Notes: a model not told the origin generated them from the sequence alone. Shown: positions 53,901-62,992, counted from the first letter of the stretch. The stretch: DNA of 64,000 nt from Seohaeicola saemankumensis (GCF_021021435.1 NZ_JAINWI010000004.1:124001-188000), one strand, 5' to 3'. Numbers and translations are program-made.

Positions 53901-55458
53901 GGACAGCCGCAGGTGTATCATCCCCCATCGAGGCCAGCGTTTCCTTGCCATCCTCGGCCATTGGCGCAAGGATCTGCTCAAGCTCTTCGATGGTGTAGCC
54001 TGCCGCGATCTGGCGCTTGCGAAGTTCCGCACCGCTGAACATCGCTGTCTCGGTGACTCCGGCAAGAGCCTCGTCCAGCTCGTTGATCTTGCCGACCCAT
54101 TCGCCAAATGGCTGGGCTGCCGCCAGACGGTCCTTGATCTCGGTATCGTGGAACAGCTTTCCTTCTTTCATGTCCACGGCAATCAGCTGACCCGGCCCAA
54201 GCGCACCTTTTTCGCGCACGGTCGCTTCCTTGATCGGCACCATTCCAGCCTCGGACCCAGCAATCAGCAGGCCATCGCCCGTCACGACATAGCGCATCGG
54301 GCGCAGGCCGTTCCGGTCAAGACCCGCGCAGACCCAGCGACCGTCGGTCATCGCAAGTGCGGCAGGACCGTCCCACGGTTCCATCACCGAGTTGCAATAG
54401 GAATACATGTCGCGCCAGCTTTCAGGCAGTTCAACCGCCTGCTTGGACCACGACTCGGGCACCAGCATGGTTTTCGCCATCGGCGCAGAGCGGCCAGCGC
54501 GCACCAGCACCTCGAACACGGAGTCGAGTGCGGCGGAATCCGAGGACCCTGACTGAACGATCGGCTTGATGTCTTCCGCAAGATCCCCGAACGCGCCCGA
54601 TGCCATCCGGATTTCGTGCGATTTCATCCAGTTGACGTTGCCGCGCAGAGTGTTGATCTCGCCGTTATGGGCCAGCATGCGGAACGGTTGTGCCAGCCAC
54701 CATTGCGGGAAAGTATTGGTGGAATAGCGCTGATGATAGATCGCAAAGGCGGATTCGAAACGCGGGTCCAGAAGGTCGGGATAGAATTCCGCAACTTGTT
54801 CGGCCAGCATCATGCCTTTGTAGATGATCGACCGACAGGAAAGGGAGCAGATATACATGCCCTGGATACCGGCAGCGATGGCGGCTTTCTCGATCCGGCG
54901 GCGGATCACGTATAGCTCGCGTTCAAAAGTCTCCTCGTCGACACCTTTGATATTCGAAATCAGGATTTGCTCGATTTCGGGGCGTGTCGCGTTGGCTTTC
55001 TCGCCCAGGCAGGTGACATCGACCGGCACATGGCGCCAGCCATAGATGTAATATCCCATCCGCAGAACCTCGGTTTCCACGATGGTCCGGCAAGTTTCCT
55101 GTGCGCCGAAATTTGTGCGCGGCAGAAAGACCTGACCGACAGCCATCAGGTTATCGGTTTTGGGTTCGTGGCCTGTGCGGCGGATCTGGTCGTAAAAGAA
55201 GGGAACGGGGATTTGCACGTGGATACCCGCGCCATCGCCGGTTTTACCGTCCGCATCCACGGCACCGCGATGCCAGATCGCTTTCAGAGCGTTGATCCCG
55301 TTCTCGACCACTTTGCGCGACGGCTTGCCGTCAATCGACACGACAAGCCCCACACCGCAGGAAGAATGCTCTTCTTCCTCGGCATAAAGACCGTTTTCAG
55401 CCATCCACTTGCGCTTGGCTTCTTCAGCGGCGGCCCAGCTTTCATCATACTTGGTCAT
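50920..55458 (-). CDS. gltB: Glutamate synthase (NADPH) large chain
   Basis: 1512 residues, family length. Ntn-type glutaminase domain begins after a short propeptide at Cys34 in HSSCGVGLVVSIDGK; FMN/TIM-barrel domain includes GEGGEDPAHFLPEPNGDNPS and IKQVASGRFGVTAEYLNQ; the [3Fe-4S] cysteines are in CIMVRQCQSNTCPVGVCTQ near residue 1130; the C-terminal beta-helix repeats glycine-rich turns (GNTVLYGATDGFLFAAGRAGERF). Makes glutamate from glutamine and 2-oxoglutarate. It follows gltD by 97 bases and is the last gene, with a terminator after it. Confidence 0.98.
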   Translation of the reverse strand: MTKYDESWAAAEEAKRKWMAENGLYAEEEEHSSCGVGLVVSIDGKPSRKVVENGINALKAIWHRGAVDADGKTGDGAGIHVQIPVPFFYDQIRRTGHEPKTDNLMAVGQVFLPRTNFGAQETCRTIVETEVLRMGYYIYGWRHVPVDVTCLGEKANATRPEIEQILISNIKGVDEETFERELYVIRRRIEKAAIAAGIQGMYICSLSCRSIIYKGMMLAEQVAEFYPDLLDPRFESAFAIYHQRYSTNTFPQWWLAQPFRMLAHNGEINTLRGNVNWMKSHEIRMASGAFGDLAEDIKPIVQSGSSDSAALDSVFEVLVRAGRSAPMAKTMLVPESWSKQAVELPESWRDMYSYCNSVMEPWDGPAALAMTDGRWVCAGLDRNGLRPMRYVVTGDGLLIAGSEAGMVPIKEATVREKGALGPGQLIAVDMKEGKLFHDTEIKDRLAAAQPFGEWVGKINELDEALAGVTETAMFSGAELRKRQIAAGYTIEELEQILAPMAEDGKETLASMGDDTPAAVLSSKYRPLSHFFRQNFSQVTNPPIDSLREFRVMSLKTRFGNLKNVLDESSAQTEILVLDSPFVGNAQWDEVTRNFNAPLVEIDCTFSAGDDHDALRKGLERIRAEAEDAVRSGAGHLVLTDHKQGADRVAMPMILATSAVHSHLTRKGLRTFCSLNVRSAECIDPHYFAVLIGCGATVVNPYLAEDSIADRIARGLVDGTLTQAMRRYREAIDQGLLKIMAKMGISVLSSYRGGLNFEAVGLSRAMCAEYFPGMTSRISGIGVTGIQRKAEEVHVKGWRGGQDVLPIGGFYKARKSGETHAWEATSMHLLQTACNKASFEIWKQYSAKMQAMPPIHLRDLLAIKPLGSAIPIEEVESITSIRKRFVTPGMSLGALSPEAHKTLNVAMNRIGAKSDSGEGGEDPAHFLPEPNGDNPSAKIKQVASGRFGVTAEYLNQCEELEIKVAQGAKPGEGGQLPGMKVTDLIARLRHSTKGVTLISPPPHHDIYSIEDLAQLIYDLKQINPRAKVTVKLVAQSGVGTIAAGVAKAKADIILISGHNGGTGASPATSIKYAGLPWEMGLTEAHQVLSMNNLRDRITLRTDGGLRTGRDIVMAAMMGAEEYGIGTAALIAMGCIMVRQCQSNTCPVGVCTQDEALRAKFTGNADKVVNLITFYAQEVREILASIGARSMDDVIGRADLLSQVSRGSAHLDDLDLNPLLITVDGAGDIVYDRAKPRNVVPDTLDAEIVRDAARFLEEGEKMQLSYAVQNTDRTVGTRVSSHIVKRFGMRNALQPNHLTVKLTGSAGQSLGAFAAPGLKLEVSGDANDYVGKGLSGGTIVVRPPMASPLIASENTIIGNTVLYGATDGFLFAAGRAGERFAVRNSGAKVVIEGCGSNGCEYMTGGVAVILGGIGANFGAGMTGGMAYLYDPDGLAAKMMNLETLVTCPVTVPYWVDQLKSLVERHLSETGSRRAADILQHWEAELGHFIQVCPKEMLVHIPHPLTVSEKSVPAE

Positions 55459-55555
55459 AGGTTCAACCTTTCATCCTGTGCCGGGTCGGGCGTCTGGCCC
55501 TGTCGGAGATCAAATTCTTTGCTGTGCAAGGGCACTTCGTCCTTGCGAAAGCCGA

Positions 55556-56992
55556 TTACTCTGCCGCGACTGCGCGGGCGCCGGTGTTGAGGTAATCCAG
55601 AACCGCCTGCGCCGAGTCGCGCCCGTCGCGGATCGCCCAAACAACCAGACTGGCACCGCGCACGATGTCGCCCACGGCATAGACACCATCAAGGCTAGTT
55701 TTGCCGCTTGTGTATTCGGCGCGGATCGTGCCCCAGCGGGTCACATCAAGACCGTCCACACCCCAAAGCTTGGGCAAATCCTCGGGTTCGAATCCAAGCG
55801 CCTTGATCACCAGATCGGCCTGCTCGACATAGTCGGCGCCCTCGATCACCTCGGGTGACTGGCGACCGGACGCATCAGGCGCGCCCAGACGCATCTTTTG
55901 CACCATAACACCCGTCACCGGATCACCGACAAAGCCTTTGGGCGCGCTCAGCCATTCAAAAACAACGCCTTCTTCCTCGGCGTTCTGCACCTCGCGCTGG
56001 CTGCCGGGCATATTCGCGCGGTCACGACGGTAGAGACACTTCACCGATGTTGCACCCTGACGGATCGCTGTCCGCACGCAGTCCATTGCCGTATCGCCGC
56101 CGCCAATCACAACGACGCGCTTGCCTGTGGCGTTCAATTCGCCACTGTCGAATTCAGGCACATCATCGCCAAAGCTTTTGCGGTTACTGGCGGTCAGATA
56201 ATCAATGGCGCGCACGATCCCGTCGGATTCAGAACCCGGACCTTCCAGATCGCGTGTCTTATAGACACCGGTTGCGATCACAACAGCGTCATGCTTTCCG
56301 CGAATGGCGTCAAAGCTGATATCTTCACCGACATTGCAGTTCAGCACGAATTCCACGCCACCTTGTTCAAGCTGGTCATTGCGACGCGTCACAACGTCTT
56401 TCTCAAGCTTGAAACCGGGAATGCCATAAGTCAGCAATCCGCCCGCACGGTCGTAGCGGTCATAGATTGTCACCTGCACACCGGCGCGGCGCAGCACATC
56501 TGCTGCGGCCAGACCGCCGGGACCGGCACCGATAATGCCGACCGATTGATCCCGCTCCATCGCAGGAACAATCGGTTTGACCCAGCCCTCTTCCCAGGCC
56601 GTGTCGGTAATGTATTTCTCGACTGCGCCGATGGTAACTGTGCCGTGCCCAGATTGCTCGATCACGCAATTGCCTTCGCACAGGCGGTCCTGCGGGCAGA
56701 TCCGTCCGCAGATCTCGGGGAATGTGTTTGTCGCCTGACTGATCTCGTAGGCTTCCTGCAAACGCCCCTCGGCTGTCAGACGCAACCAGTCGGGTATGTT
56801 GTTGTGCAGCGGGCAATGGGTCTGGCAGTAGGGCACACCGCATTGACTGCAGCGACTGGCCTGCTCTTTTGCCTTTGTATCGGCGTATTCGGCGTAGATC
56901 TCGTTGAAATCCTCACGCCGTGCAGCCGCTTCACGCTTCTGCGGCATGTCACGGTCTACAGAGATGAATTTCAGCATAGGTTGCTTGGCCAC
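55556..56992 (-). CDS. gltD: Glutamate synthase small chain
   Basis: 478 residues. N-terminal double-cluster region with Cys48, Cys51, Cys56 and Cys60 in RCSQCGVPYCQTHC; CGRICPQDRLCEGNCVIEQ for the second cluster; FAD motif IGAGPGGLAAADVLRRAG near residue 155; NADPH site VVVIGGGDTAMDCVRTAIRQG near residue 290. Feeds electrons from NADPH to GltB. The start is GTG at 56992 (MAKQPMLKF), supported by the conserved N-terminus; ATG at Met6 is the alternative. First gene of gltD-gltB. Confidence 0.97.
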   Translation of the reverse strand: MAKQPMLKFISVDRDMPQKREAAARREDFNEIYAEYADTKAKEQASRCSQCGVPYCQTHCPLHNNIPDWLRLTAEGRLQEAYEISQATNTFPEICGRICPQDRLCEGNCVIEQSGHGTVTIGAVEKYITDTAWEEGWVKPIVPAMERDQSVGIIGAGPGGLAAADVLRRAGVQVTIYDRYDRAGGLLTYGIPGFKLEKDVVTRRNDQLEQGGVEFVLNCNVGEDISFDAIRGKHDAVVIATGVYKTRDLEGPGSESDGIVRAIDYLTASNRKSFGDDVPEFDSGELNATGKRVVVIGGGDTAMDCVRTAIRQGATSVKCLYRRDRANMPGSQREVQNAEEEGVVFEWLSAPKGFVGDPVTGVMVQKMRLGAPDASGRQSPEVIEGADYVEQADLVIKALGFEPEDLPKLWGVDGLDVTRWGTIRAEYTSGKTSLDGVYAVGDIVRGASLVVWAIRDGRDSAQAVLDYLNTGARAVAAE

Positions 56993-57007
56993 GACGAAAC
57001 TCCGATC

Positions 57008-57069
57008 AGGTCTGGGTCGCGACCTTGTAAACGAGGTCTGAAACGATTAAAAGTCAGCAATACTGACCT
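57008..57069. promoter_or_regulatory. Cluster of AGGTC/GACCT half-sites in the gltD leader
   Basis: AGGTC at 57008 and 57034, and GACCT at 57021 and 57065, alternate in orientation just upstream of gltD. A short perfect hairpin GTCAG-CAATA-CTGAC (57053-57067) overlaps the last half-site. It could be an operator array or a leader structure; no regulator can be named. Confidence 0.35.
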
Positions 57070-57208
57070 TTATTACGATTTATTGACGTGAGCGCGAATT
57101 GATAACGTTTTTTTCACTCATTTTAAGTCCGTATCGGACCTAAAGCATCTGTTTCCCCTTTCTCACAAGACCTTATAGAATAGCGGTTCAAGTCTCGAAG
57201 GACGTTCA

Positions 57209-58012
57209 ATGCCTCTCTTCCATCTCTTCCTTGTTGCCGTGATCCAGGGCCTGACCGAGTTTCTACCGGTTTCTTCATCTGGTCACCTGATTCTTCTACC
57301 GGCGCTCACCGGAATGCAGGATCAGGGTCAGGTTATAGATGTCGCCGTTCATGTCGGAACGCTGCTGGCTGTGATTCTCTACTTCTGGAGTGATGTCCGG
57401 ATGGCCCTGTCCGGCATTCCCCGCCTGATGCGTGGCAAGGTCGATACCCAAGGTGCATGGCTGGCCATGTGTCTGGCGATTGCGACAGTTCCTGTGGTGA
57501 TCGTGGGCCTTATCCTCAACCTAACGGGGCTGGACGAGATGATGCGCGGGGTGGCTGTCATCGGCTGGACGATGCTGATTTTCGGGTTGGTGTTATATTG
57601 GGCAGACCAAAGCGGAACCAGTCACAAGACTGCCGCGCAATGGTCGATCCGAGATGCAGTGATCATGGGTCTGTGGCAGGTGATCGCGCTGATACCGGGC
57701 ACGTCGCGCTCTGGTATCACGATCACAGGCGGGCGTTTATTGGGCTATGCCCGACATGATGCGGCACGGTTGTCCATGCTGATGTCGATTCCGACGATCA
57801 TGGCATCTGGTGTACTGCTTGGCGCGAAAGTTGCGGTCAGCGCAGATGTGGCTGCCGCGCGCGACGGTGCCATTGCCGCAGCGTTCGCATTCTTTGCAGC
57901 CCTTCTGGCACTCAGCCTGATGATGCGCTTGCTGCGGACAGTCAGTTTCACGCCATACGTGATCTACCGCGTTGCGCTGGGTATCGTGCTGCTGGTTTAT
58001 GCCTATCGCTGA
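57209..58012 (+). CDS. uppP: Undecaprenyl-diphosphatase
   Basis: 267 residues, integral membrane BacA/UppP family. Catalytic region EFLPVSSSGHLILLPALTG at residues 17-35 and PGTSRSGITITGGRLLGYAR near residue 165. Recycles the undecaprenyl-diphosphate carrier used for peptidoglycan and LPS sugars; confers bacitracin tolerance in the family. ATG at 57209 has CGAAGGACG upstream. Divergent from gltD over 216 bases. Confidence 0.95.
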   Translation: MPLFHLFLVAVIQGLTEFLPVSSSGHLILLPALTGMQDQGQVIDVAVHVGTLLAVILYFWSDVRMALSGIPRLMRGKVDTQGAWLAMCLAIATVPVVIVGLILNLTGLDEMMRGVAVIGWTMLIFGLVLYWADQSGTSHKTAAQWSIRDAVIMGLWQVIALIPGTSRSGITITGGRLLGYARHDAARLSMLMSIPTIMASGVLLGAKVAVSADVAAARDGAIAAAFAFFAALLALSLMMRLLRTVSFTPYVIYRVALGIVLLVYAYR

Positions 58013-58018
58013 CAGTTG

Positions 58019-59002
58019 TCAGGACTGCCGCAAGTTCTTGGCAGAAGCCTTGATCGCCGCGTATTGTCCAGAAGGGCGATAGGGCCAGAGGTAATCCGGC
58101 AGGACCGCCTCCAGCGACACCGGTTCTATGCCAAGATCGGCAAAGCCTTTCGCACCCTCCCCGACCACATTGTCACGCGCAAGATTGCGAACCTGATCAC
58201 GGGTGATCTGTGCGGGCACCAAACCGAGTGTGATCTTGTTCAACATGTCAAAGCCGAAACCCATCAGGCGGGCAACCGGAAACGGGATGTTGATGATCAT
58301 ACGGCGCCGCTGGATCACCTCCAGCATCTGGCCCATCAGTGCGCGGAATGTCGATACGTCCGGCCCGCCCAACTCGTATATTCCGGGGGCGGCTTTACCC
58401 TGCACCGCCAATGCAGCGGCGCGTGCAACATCATCTACATAAACCGGCTGGAACAGCGTTTCTGCACCGACCACGGGCAGAATAGGGCCCAATTGCGCCA
58501 TACGGGCAAAGCGGTTGAAGAACTGGTCTTCCGCGCCGAAAATGATCGAAGGGCGCAAGATGACCGCATCCGGCATATGCTTCAGCACGGCCTGCTCGCC
58601 CAGCGCTTTTGTGCGGGCATAAGCACTGTTGGAACCGACATCAGCGCCGATGGCCGAGATATGCACCATACGGGTGATTCCCGTTTCGGCTGCGATCCGG
58701 GCCACACGGCCAGGACCTTCGGCCTGAACTGCATCAAAGCGGTTTTTACCAGCTTCGGCCAGAATGCCCACGCAATTGACTACGGCATCGGATCCCTGCA
58801 TCACGGCGCGCACACTGGCTTCGTCACGGATGTTGCACAGAACGGGCTCGACCTGACCCGGAGTGCCATAGGGTTTCACATGCATCGCCTCGTTCGGGCG
58901 ACGAACCGCGACACGCACGCGCCAGCCTTCTTTCGCCAGACGGCGCGCAATGTAGCGGCCTACAAAACCTGATCCGCCATAAATGGTGACGAGTTTCGAC
59001 AT
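58019..59002 (-). CDS. NDUFA9-like NAD(P)-binding protein
   Basis: 327 residues, atypical extended SDR. The Rossmann motif is [22 protein letters not shown] at the N-terminus; [20 protein letters not shown] and [22 protein letters not shown] (with YxRTK in place of YxxxK), then [23 protein letters not shown]. These are typical of the complex I NDUFA9 (39-kDa) subunit family, which in alphaproteobacteria occurs as a separate gene. Start ATG at 59002 has GGCTGCATC upstream. The frame can be read back to 59389 through the tRNA antisense, which is spurious. Confidence 0.85.
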   Translation of the reverse strand: MSKLVTIYGGSGFVGRYIARRLAKEGWRVRVAVRRPNEAMHVKPYGTPGQVEPVLCNIRDEASVRAVMQGSDAVVNCVGILAEAGKNRFDAVQAEGPGRVARIAAETGITRMVHISAIGADVGSNSAYARTKALGEQAVLKHMPDAVILRPSIIFGAEDQFFNRFARMAQLGPILPVVGAETLFQPVYVDDVARAAALAVQGKAAPGIYELGGPDVSTFRALMGQMLEVIQRRRMIINIPFPVARLMGFGFDMLNKITLGLVPAQITRDQVRNLARDNVVGEGAKGFADLGIEPVSLEAVLPDYLWPYRPSGQYAAIKASAKNLRQS

Positions 59003-59111
59003 GATGCAGCCTCCGGCCCTGAAATCCTGCCTGTTCCTACCCCCAGTCTGCGCTTTGGACAAGGCGTTACAGGGTCGCGGCCTGCTGACACTTGCGACGC
59101 TTTCGCCGGTT

Positions 59112-59127
59112 GTCGGAAAAATCCGAC
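59112..59127. other. Short perfect inverted repeat upstream of tRNA-Leu
   Basis: GTCGGA-AAAA-TCCGAC (59112-59127) with flanks able to extend by one pair. It lies between the NDUFA9-like start and the tRNA promoter. Without a T run it is not a standard terminator. Confidence 0.45.
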
Positions 59128-59136
59128 GAATCCTCG

Positions 59137-59165
59137 TTGACACCGATTTGCGGCACAGATAAACG
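59137..59165 (+). promoter_or_regulatory. Candidate promoter of tRNA-Leu
   Basis: TTGACA at 59137-59142 is a perfect -35. TAAACG (59160-59165) after 17 bases is a loose -10; the tRNA starts 20 bases later. Strong -35 elements are usual for tRNA genes in this group. Confidence 0.5.
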
Positions 59166-59184
59166 CCGGTTTCACGACACCTGT

Positions 59185-59270
59185 GCCCAGGTGGCGGAAT
59201 GGTAGACGCGCTAGCTTCAGGTGCTAGTGTTCGCAAGGACGTGGAGGTTCGAGTCCTCTCCTGGGCACCA
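59185..59270 (+). tRNA. tRNA-Leu (anticodon CAG)
   Basis: 86 bases including an encoded CCA end. Acceptor stem GCCCAGG pairs with CCTGGGC (59261-59265 and before), anticodon stem CTAGC/GCTAG flanks the loop TTCAGGT with anticodon CAG (decodes CUG). The T arm is GAGGTTCGAGTCCTC with the standard TTCGAGT. A long variable arm (TGTTCGCAAGGACG) marks it as class II, as expected for leucine. The encoded CCA is noted because it is read directly in the sequence. Confidence 0.97.
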
Positions 59271-59293
59271 TTCCCTCCGCGAAGGGAATGATA

Positions 59294-59905
59294 ATGACGA
59301 ACCATCTTTACAAGAACGATCTGCCCAACAATCTGGATCTTGGTCCAATCGTAGCTATCGACTGCGAAACGATGGGGCTTAACCCGCATCGTGACAGACT
59401 ATGTGTTGTGCAGCTTTCGGGCGGTGACGGCCACGCGCATATCGTGCAGATCGGGATTGGCCAGACAGAAGCGCCTAATCTGGCGGCGCTTTTGCAAAAC
59501 CCCGATATTCTCAAACTGTTCCATTTCGGTCGTTTCGATATTGCCGCGATGTACAATGCCTTCGGTGCGCTGGCGCAGCCTGTCTATTGCACAAAGATCG
59601 CCAGCAAGCTGGTCAGGACATTCACAGACCGTCACGGGCTAAAATACCTGTTGCAGGATCTGGTGGGCGTCGACGTGTCAAAGCAGCAGCAACAAAGCGA
59701 TTGGGGGTCGGTCGATCTGTCGAATGCACAGTTGGATTACGCTGCATCCGACGTGCTTTATCTGCATCGCCTCAAGGATGCTCTGGACAAGATGCTGGTG
59801 CGCGAGGGGCGGGACGAGATGGCAAAAGCCTGTTTTGAATTCCTGCCGATACGCGCGAAACTGGATCTAGCAGGCTGGCCGGATATGGACATTTTCGCAC
59901 ATTGA
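59294..59905 (+). CDS. RNase D-like 3'-5' exonuclease (DEDDy)
   Basis: 203 residues. DEDD catalytic acids are visible: Asp23 and Glu25 in AIDCETMGL, Asp in [12 protein letters not shown] near residue 80, and the DEDDy Tyr-Asp in [16 protein letters not shown] near residue 150. It contains only the nuclease domain and none of the HRDC domains of full RNase D (about 370 residues). ATG at 59294 is chosen over 59288 because AAGGGA then has proper spacing. Starts 23 bases after the tRNA; overlaps kdsD. Confidence 0.87.
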   Translation: MTNHLYKNDLPNNLDLGPIVAIDCETMGLNPHRDRLCVVQLSGGDGHAHIVQIGIGQTEAPNLAALLQNPDILKLFHFGRFDIAAMYNAFGALAQPVYCTKIASKLVRTFTDRHGLKYLLQDLVGVDVSKQQQQSDWGSVDLSNAQLDYAASDVLYLHRLKDALDKMLVREGRDEMAKACFEFLPIRAKLDLAGWPDMDIFAH

Positions 59906-60873
59906 TGGACAAAGCACAGATATTTCTGGACACCGCACGCCGCGTGATCCGCACCGAGGCCGAAGGGCTTGCACAACTGTCCGATGGTCTTGGCAACGAG
60001 TTTGCCCAAGCGGTCGAGCTGATGCTGGGCGCGCGCGGGCGGGTTATCGTATCGGGCATGGGCAAATCCGGCCATGTCGCGCGCAAGATCGCGGCAACGC
60101 TGGCCAGTACCGGAACGCCGGCGCAATTCGTCCATCCTGCCGAGGCAAGCCATGGCGATCTGGGGATGCTGACAGCCAGTGATGTCTTGCTGATGCTGTC
60201 GAATTCGGGTGAAACGCCGGAACTGGCGGATATGATCTCCTATTCTCGCCGCTTCAATATTCCGATGATCGGGGTCGCGAGCCATGCAGATTCTACGCTG
60301 CTAAAGCAATCCGACGTGGCAATCACCCTGCCCCGCGCCGCCGAGGCTTGCGGCACTGGTGTCGTGCCCACGACCTCGACGACAATGACGCTGGCGCTGG
60401 GTGATGCCCTTGCCGTGGCCCTGATGGAGCATCGCCAGTTCCAGCCCGAGGATTTCCGGAATTTCCATCCGGGCGGCAAGCTGGGTGCACAACTCAGCCG
60501 TGTCAGCGACCTCATGCACCGTGACTCTGCCCTTCCGCTTGTCTCTGGCGACACGCCGATGGGGGAAACTCTGCTCGAGATCAGCCGCAAAGGTTTCGGT
60601 GTTGTTGGCGTTACAGACAGTGCGGGCCTATTGTCCGGTATCATCACCGACGGCGACCTGCGGCGCCACATGGATGGTCTTTTAGCTTTGACCGCTGCAG
60701 ATGTGATGACCCCCTCGCCACGCACCATCAGCCCTGATGCACTGGCCGAGGCAGCAGTGGGCGTGATGAACGAGCGCAAGATCACATGTCTTTTCGTGAT
60801 TGATCCGGCAGAGGCTGGCAAGGCGGTCGGTTTGATCCATATCCATGACTGTCTGCGCGTGGGTCTGGGCTAA
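59905..60873 (+). CDS. kdsD: D-arabinose 5-phosphate isomerase
   Basis: 322 residues: N-terminal SIS sugar-isomerase domain (VIVSGMGKSGHVARKIAATLASTGTPA near residue 50; LMLSNSGETPEL near residue 98) and two C-terminal CBS domains (from VSDLMHRDSALPLV, and VMTPSPRTISPDALAEAAVGVM). Converts ribulose 5-phosphate to arabinose 5-phosphate, the Kdo precursor for LPS. The ATG overlaps the preceding TGA by one base. Starts the kdsD-lptC-lptA-lptB block. Confidence 0.93.
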   Translation: MDKAQIFLDTARRVIRTEAEGLAQLSDGLGNEFAQAVELMLGARGRVIVSGMGKSGHVARKIAATLASTGTPAQFVHPAEASHGDLGMLTASDVLLMLSNSGETPELADMISYSRRFNIPMIGVASHADSTLLKQSDVAITLPRAAEACGTGVVPTTSTTMTLALGDALAVALMEHRQFQPEDFRNFHPGGKLGAQLSRVSDLMHRDSALPLVSGDTPMGETLLEISRKGFGVVGVTDSAGLLSGIITDGDLRRHMDGLLALTAADVMTPSPRTISPDALAEAAVGVMNERKITCLFVIDPAEAGKAVGLIHIHDCLRVGLG

Positions 60874-60876
60874 GCC

Positions 60877-61482
60877 ATGGCCCAGCGCGATGATCTGCGG
60901 TCCCGCATCATCAACTGGCTGAAGATACTTCTGCCCTTGGCAGCACTTGGCCTGCTGTCGACCGTTTTTCTCCTGTCGCGCACATTGGACCCTACCAATT
61001 CCATTCCCACAAGTCGCGCCGATCTGGAATCGCGCACCGGCAATCAGCAGATTTCAAGCCCTTCCTTTGCAGGCAAAACCGACGAGGGCCATCTGGTTGC
61101 CTTTGTTGCAACCAAGGCAAGTGTGGACCCCGATCAATCGGACAGGGTCATCGCCGACACGATGGCGGCGCAGATCGACATGGTTGACGGGGGACGGATC
61201 AATATCACATCGGATACGGGAACCGTCGAGGATCTGGCAGGTCTGGCCATTCTTGAGGGCGATGTCGTGCTGACCAGTTCAACCGGTTACCGGATCGAGA
61301 CAGAACTTCTGACAACGCGGATGCGGGAAATCGCGGCGGAATCAGGTGGTGCCATCACGGGAAACGGGCCCCCCGGCCAGATTGACGCCGGAAAAATGAC
61401 GATGACATCCGATGCACAGACGGGCGATATCCATTTGCTTTTCACAAATGGCGTCAAGCTGATATATGATCCTTCAAACTAA
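60877..61482 (+). CDS. lptC: LPS export protein LptC
   Basis: 201 residues. Single N-terminal membrane helix (WLKILLPLAALGLLSTVFLLS) followed by a periplasmic beta-jellyroll: LESRTGNQQISSPSFAGKTDEGH, then MAAQIDMVDGGRINITSDTGTVED. Bridges LptB2FG in the inner membrane to LptA. Starts three bases after kdsD stops. Confidence 0.87.
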   Translation: MAQRDDLRSRIINWLKILLPLAALGLLSTVFLLSRTLDPTNSIPTSRADLESRTGNQQISSPSFAGKTDEGHLVAFVATKASVDPDQSDRVIADTMAAQIDMVDGGRINITSDTGTVEDLAGLAILEGDVVLTSSTGYRIETELLTTRMREIAAESGGAITGNGPPGQIDAGKMTMTSDAQTGDIHLLFTNGVKLIYDPSN

Positions 61483-61495
61483 GGAATTTCCAGTC

Positions 61496-62008
61496 GTGCA
61501 GCTTCGTCGTCAGCTATTGTTCATCCCTGCCCTCGTTCTTGCCATTACTGGCCTGCCAGCGGTGATTTTGGCACAAACCACAAATCTGGCTTTCGGAACC
61601 ATTCAGCAGGACACATCGCTGCCGGTCGAGGTTACGGCCGAAAGTCTGTCTGTCAGCCAGACGGATGGAACTGCGATCTTTACTGGTAATGTGGTGATCA
61701 TTCAGGGCGAGATGCGTCTGGCCGCCCCTCGGGTTCTTGTTGTCTATGGGCAGGCGACCGATGCACAGGAGGCTCGGATCGCGCGGCTTGAAGCGACAGG
61801 CGGCGTAATCCTGATCAGCGGCCCGGACGCCGCCGAGGCAGAGCGGGCTGATTACAACGTCGATGATGGCGAGGTGGTCATGCGGGGCAATGTTCTGCTG
61901 ACGCAAGGTGCCAGTGCGCTTACCTCGGACCTGATGACAGTGGATCTAGCTGGCGGAACCGCGCAGATGGACGGGCGGGTGAAGACGATCCTGCGCGGGG
62001 CGGATTGA
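61496..62008 (+). CDS. lptA: Periplasmic LPS-bridge protein LptA
   Basis: 170 residues from the GTG at 61496, which has AAGGAATT upstream; the frame could be read from 61466 but that ignores this SD. Signal peptide [21 protein letters not shown] ending AVILAQ. OstA-type core: [41 protein letters not shown], and [27 protein letters not shown]. Carries LPS across the periplasm between LptC and LptD. Confidence 0.9.
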   Translation: MQLRRQLLFIPALVLAITGLPAVILAQTTNLAFGTIQQDTSLPVEVTAESLSVSQTDGTAIFTGNVVIIQGEMRLAAPRVLVVYGQATDAQEARIARLEATGGVILISGPDAAEAERADYNVDDGEVVMRGNVLLTQGASALTSDLMTVDLAGGTAQMDGRVKTILRGAD

Positions 62009-62010
62009 AC

Positions 62011-62769
62011 ATGACCAAACCACATTTGACTGTCACGCAGGGAACATCGGGCCTGCGGGTCAACCACCTTCGGAAAAGCTATAAAAAACGCGTGGTGATC
62101 CGCGATTTCAGCATGGAGCTGAACCGCGGTGAGGTGGTTGCGTTGCTCGGACCGAACGGATCAGGCAAATCGACAACTTTCTATGCGATCGCCGGTCTGG
62201 TCTATCCCGAAGGCGGCGAGGTCACGATCGACGGACGGGATGTGACCAACCTGCCAATGTACCGGCGCGCCAATCTGGGGATCGGATATCTGCCACAGGA
62301 AATGTCGATTTTCCGCGGGCTGTCTGTGGAAGACAATATCGCAGCGATCCTCGACATAACCGAAAAGGACAGACACAAGCGGCGCGAGCGACTGGAAGAG
62401 CTGCTGTCCGAATTCTCGATCGAACATCTGAGGCGCGCCCCTGCGCTTGCGCTTTCCGGCGGGGAACGCCGCCGTGTCGAAATCGCGCGCTGCCTTGCAG
62501 CAAATCCGCGGTACCTGCTGCTTGATGAACCCTTCGCAGGTGTAGACCCGATCAGTGTGGGCGATATCCGTCATCTTGTGTCGGATTTGAAAACGCGCGG
62601 AATCGGCGTTCTGATCACAGATCATAACGTGCGTGAAACGCTCGAGATCGTCGATCGCGCCTATATTCTGCATGATGGCATGGTGCTGATGTCGGGAACA
62701 CCTGAAGAAGTCGTCCATAACGAAAATGTCCGTCGCGTCTATCTTGGCGAGGGCTTCCGCATTTCCTGA
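62011..62769 (+). CDS. lptB: LPS export ABC ATPase LptB
   Basis: 252 residues. Walker [12 protein letters not shown] near residue 42, Q-loop [18 protein letters not shown], signature [16 protein letters not shown], Walker [19 protein letters not shown]-loop [12 protein letters not shown]. The [11 protein letters not shown] and [10 protein letters not shown] sequences are typical of LptB. ATG at 62011 lies two bases after the lptA stop. Drives LPS extraction with LptFG, encoded elsewhere. Confidence 0.96.
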   Translation: MTKPHLTVTQGTSGLRVNHLRKSYKKRVVIRDFSMELNRGEVVALLGPNGSGKSTTFYAIAGLVYPEGGEVTIDGRDVTNLPMYRRANLGIGYLPQEMSIFRGLSVEDNIAAILDITEKDRHKRRERLEELLSEFSIEHLRRAPALALSGGERRRVEIARCLAANPRYLLLDEPFAGVDPISVGDIRHLVSDLKTRGIGVLITDHNVRETLEIVDRAYILHDGMVLMSGTPEEVVHNENVRRVYLGEGFRIS

Positions 62770-62973
62770 TGTTTTGACGGATTGGCGACGGTCCGCACAG
62801 CCAGTGCATGTCCCGGCAGATTTCTTCTGATTGACAGACCCCCATACAATCCACTCCAATGGAAGGATGACAGTTGTACATGGCACCTCGTTCCTTATCC
62901 TTGCCTTGTCAAAGCGACGAGGCACGAGGCAGATTTCGCAACCGTCAGGTTCCATCAGTCGGGTATGACCGGA

Positions 62974-62992
62974 CCGGAGCCATGTGCTCCGG
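62974..62992 (+). other. Hairpin in the hpf leader
   Basis: CCGGAGC (62974-62980) and GCTCCGG (62986-62992) form a perfect 7-bp stem with a 5-base loop, 32 bases before the hpf start. It lies in the 254-bp gap between lptB and hpf, where other proteobacteria carry rpoN. There is no T run, so a leader regulatory structure is more likely than a terminator. Confidence 0.5.

Noticed and set aside
55507-55518. GATCAAATTC-like match between gltD and gltB resembling the second GntR site
   Set aside because: The first base differs, the palindrome is lost and no promoter surrounds it; probably coincidence.
59003-59389. N-terminal extension of the NDUFA9-like gene across the tRNA antisense
   Set aside because: The frame runs through the complement of tRNA-Leu and yields the well-known spurious translation of antisense tRNA; the Rossmann motif begins right after ATG 59002.
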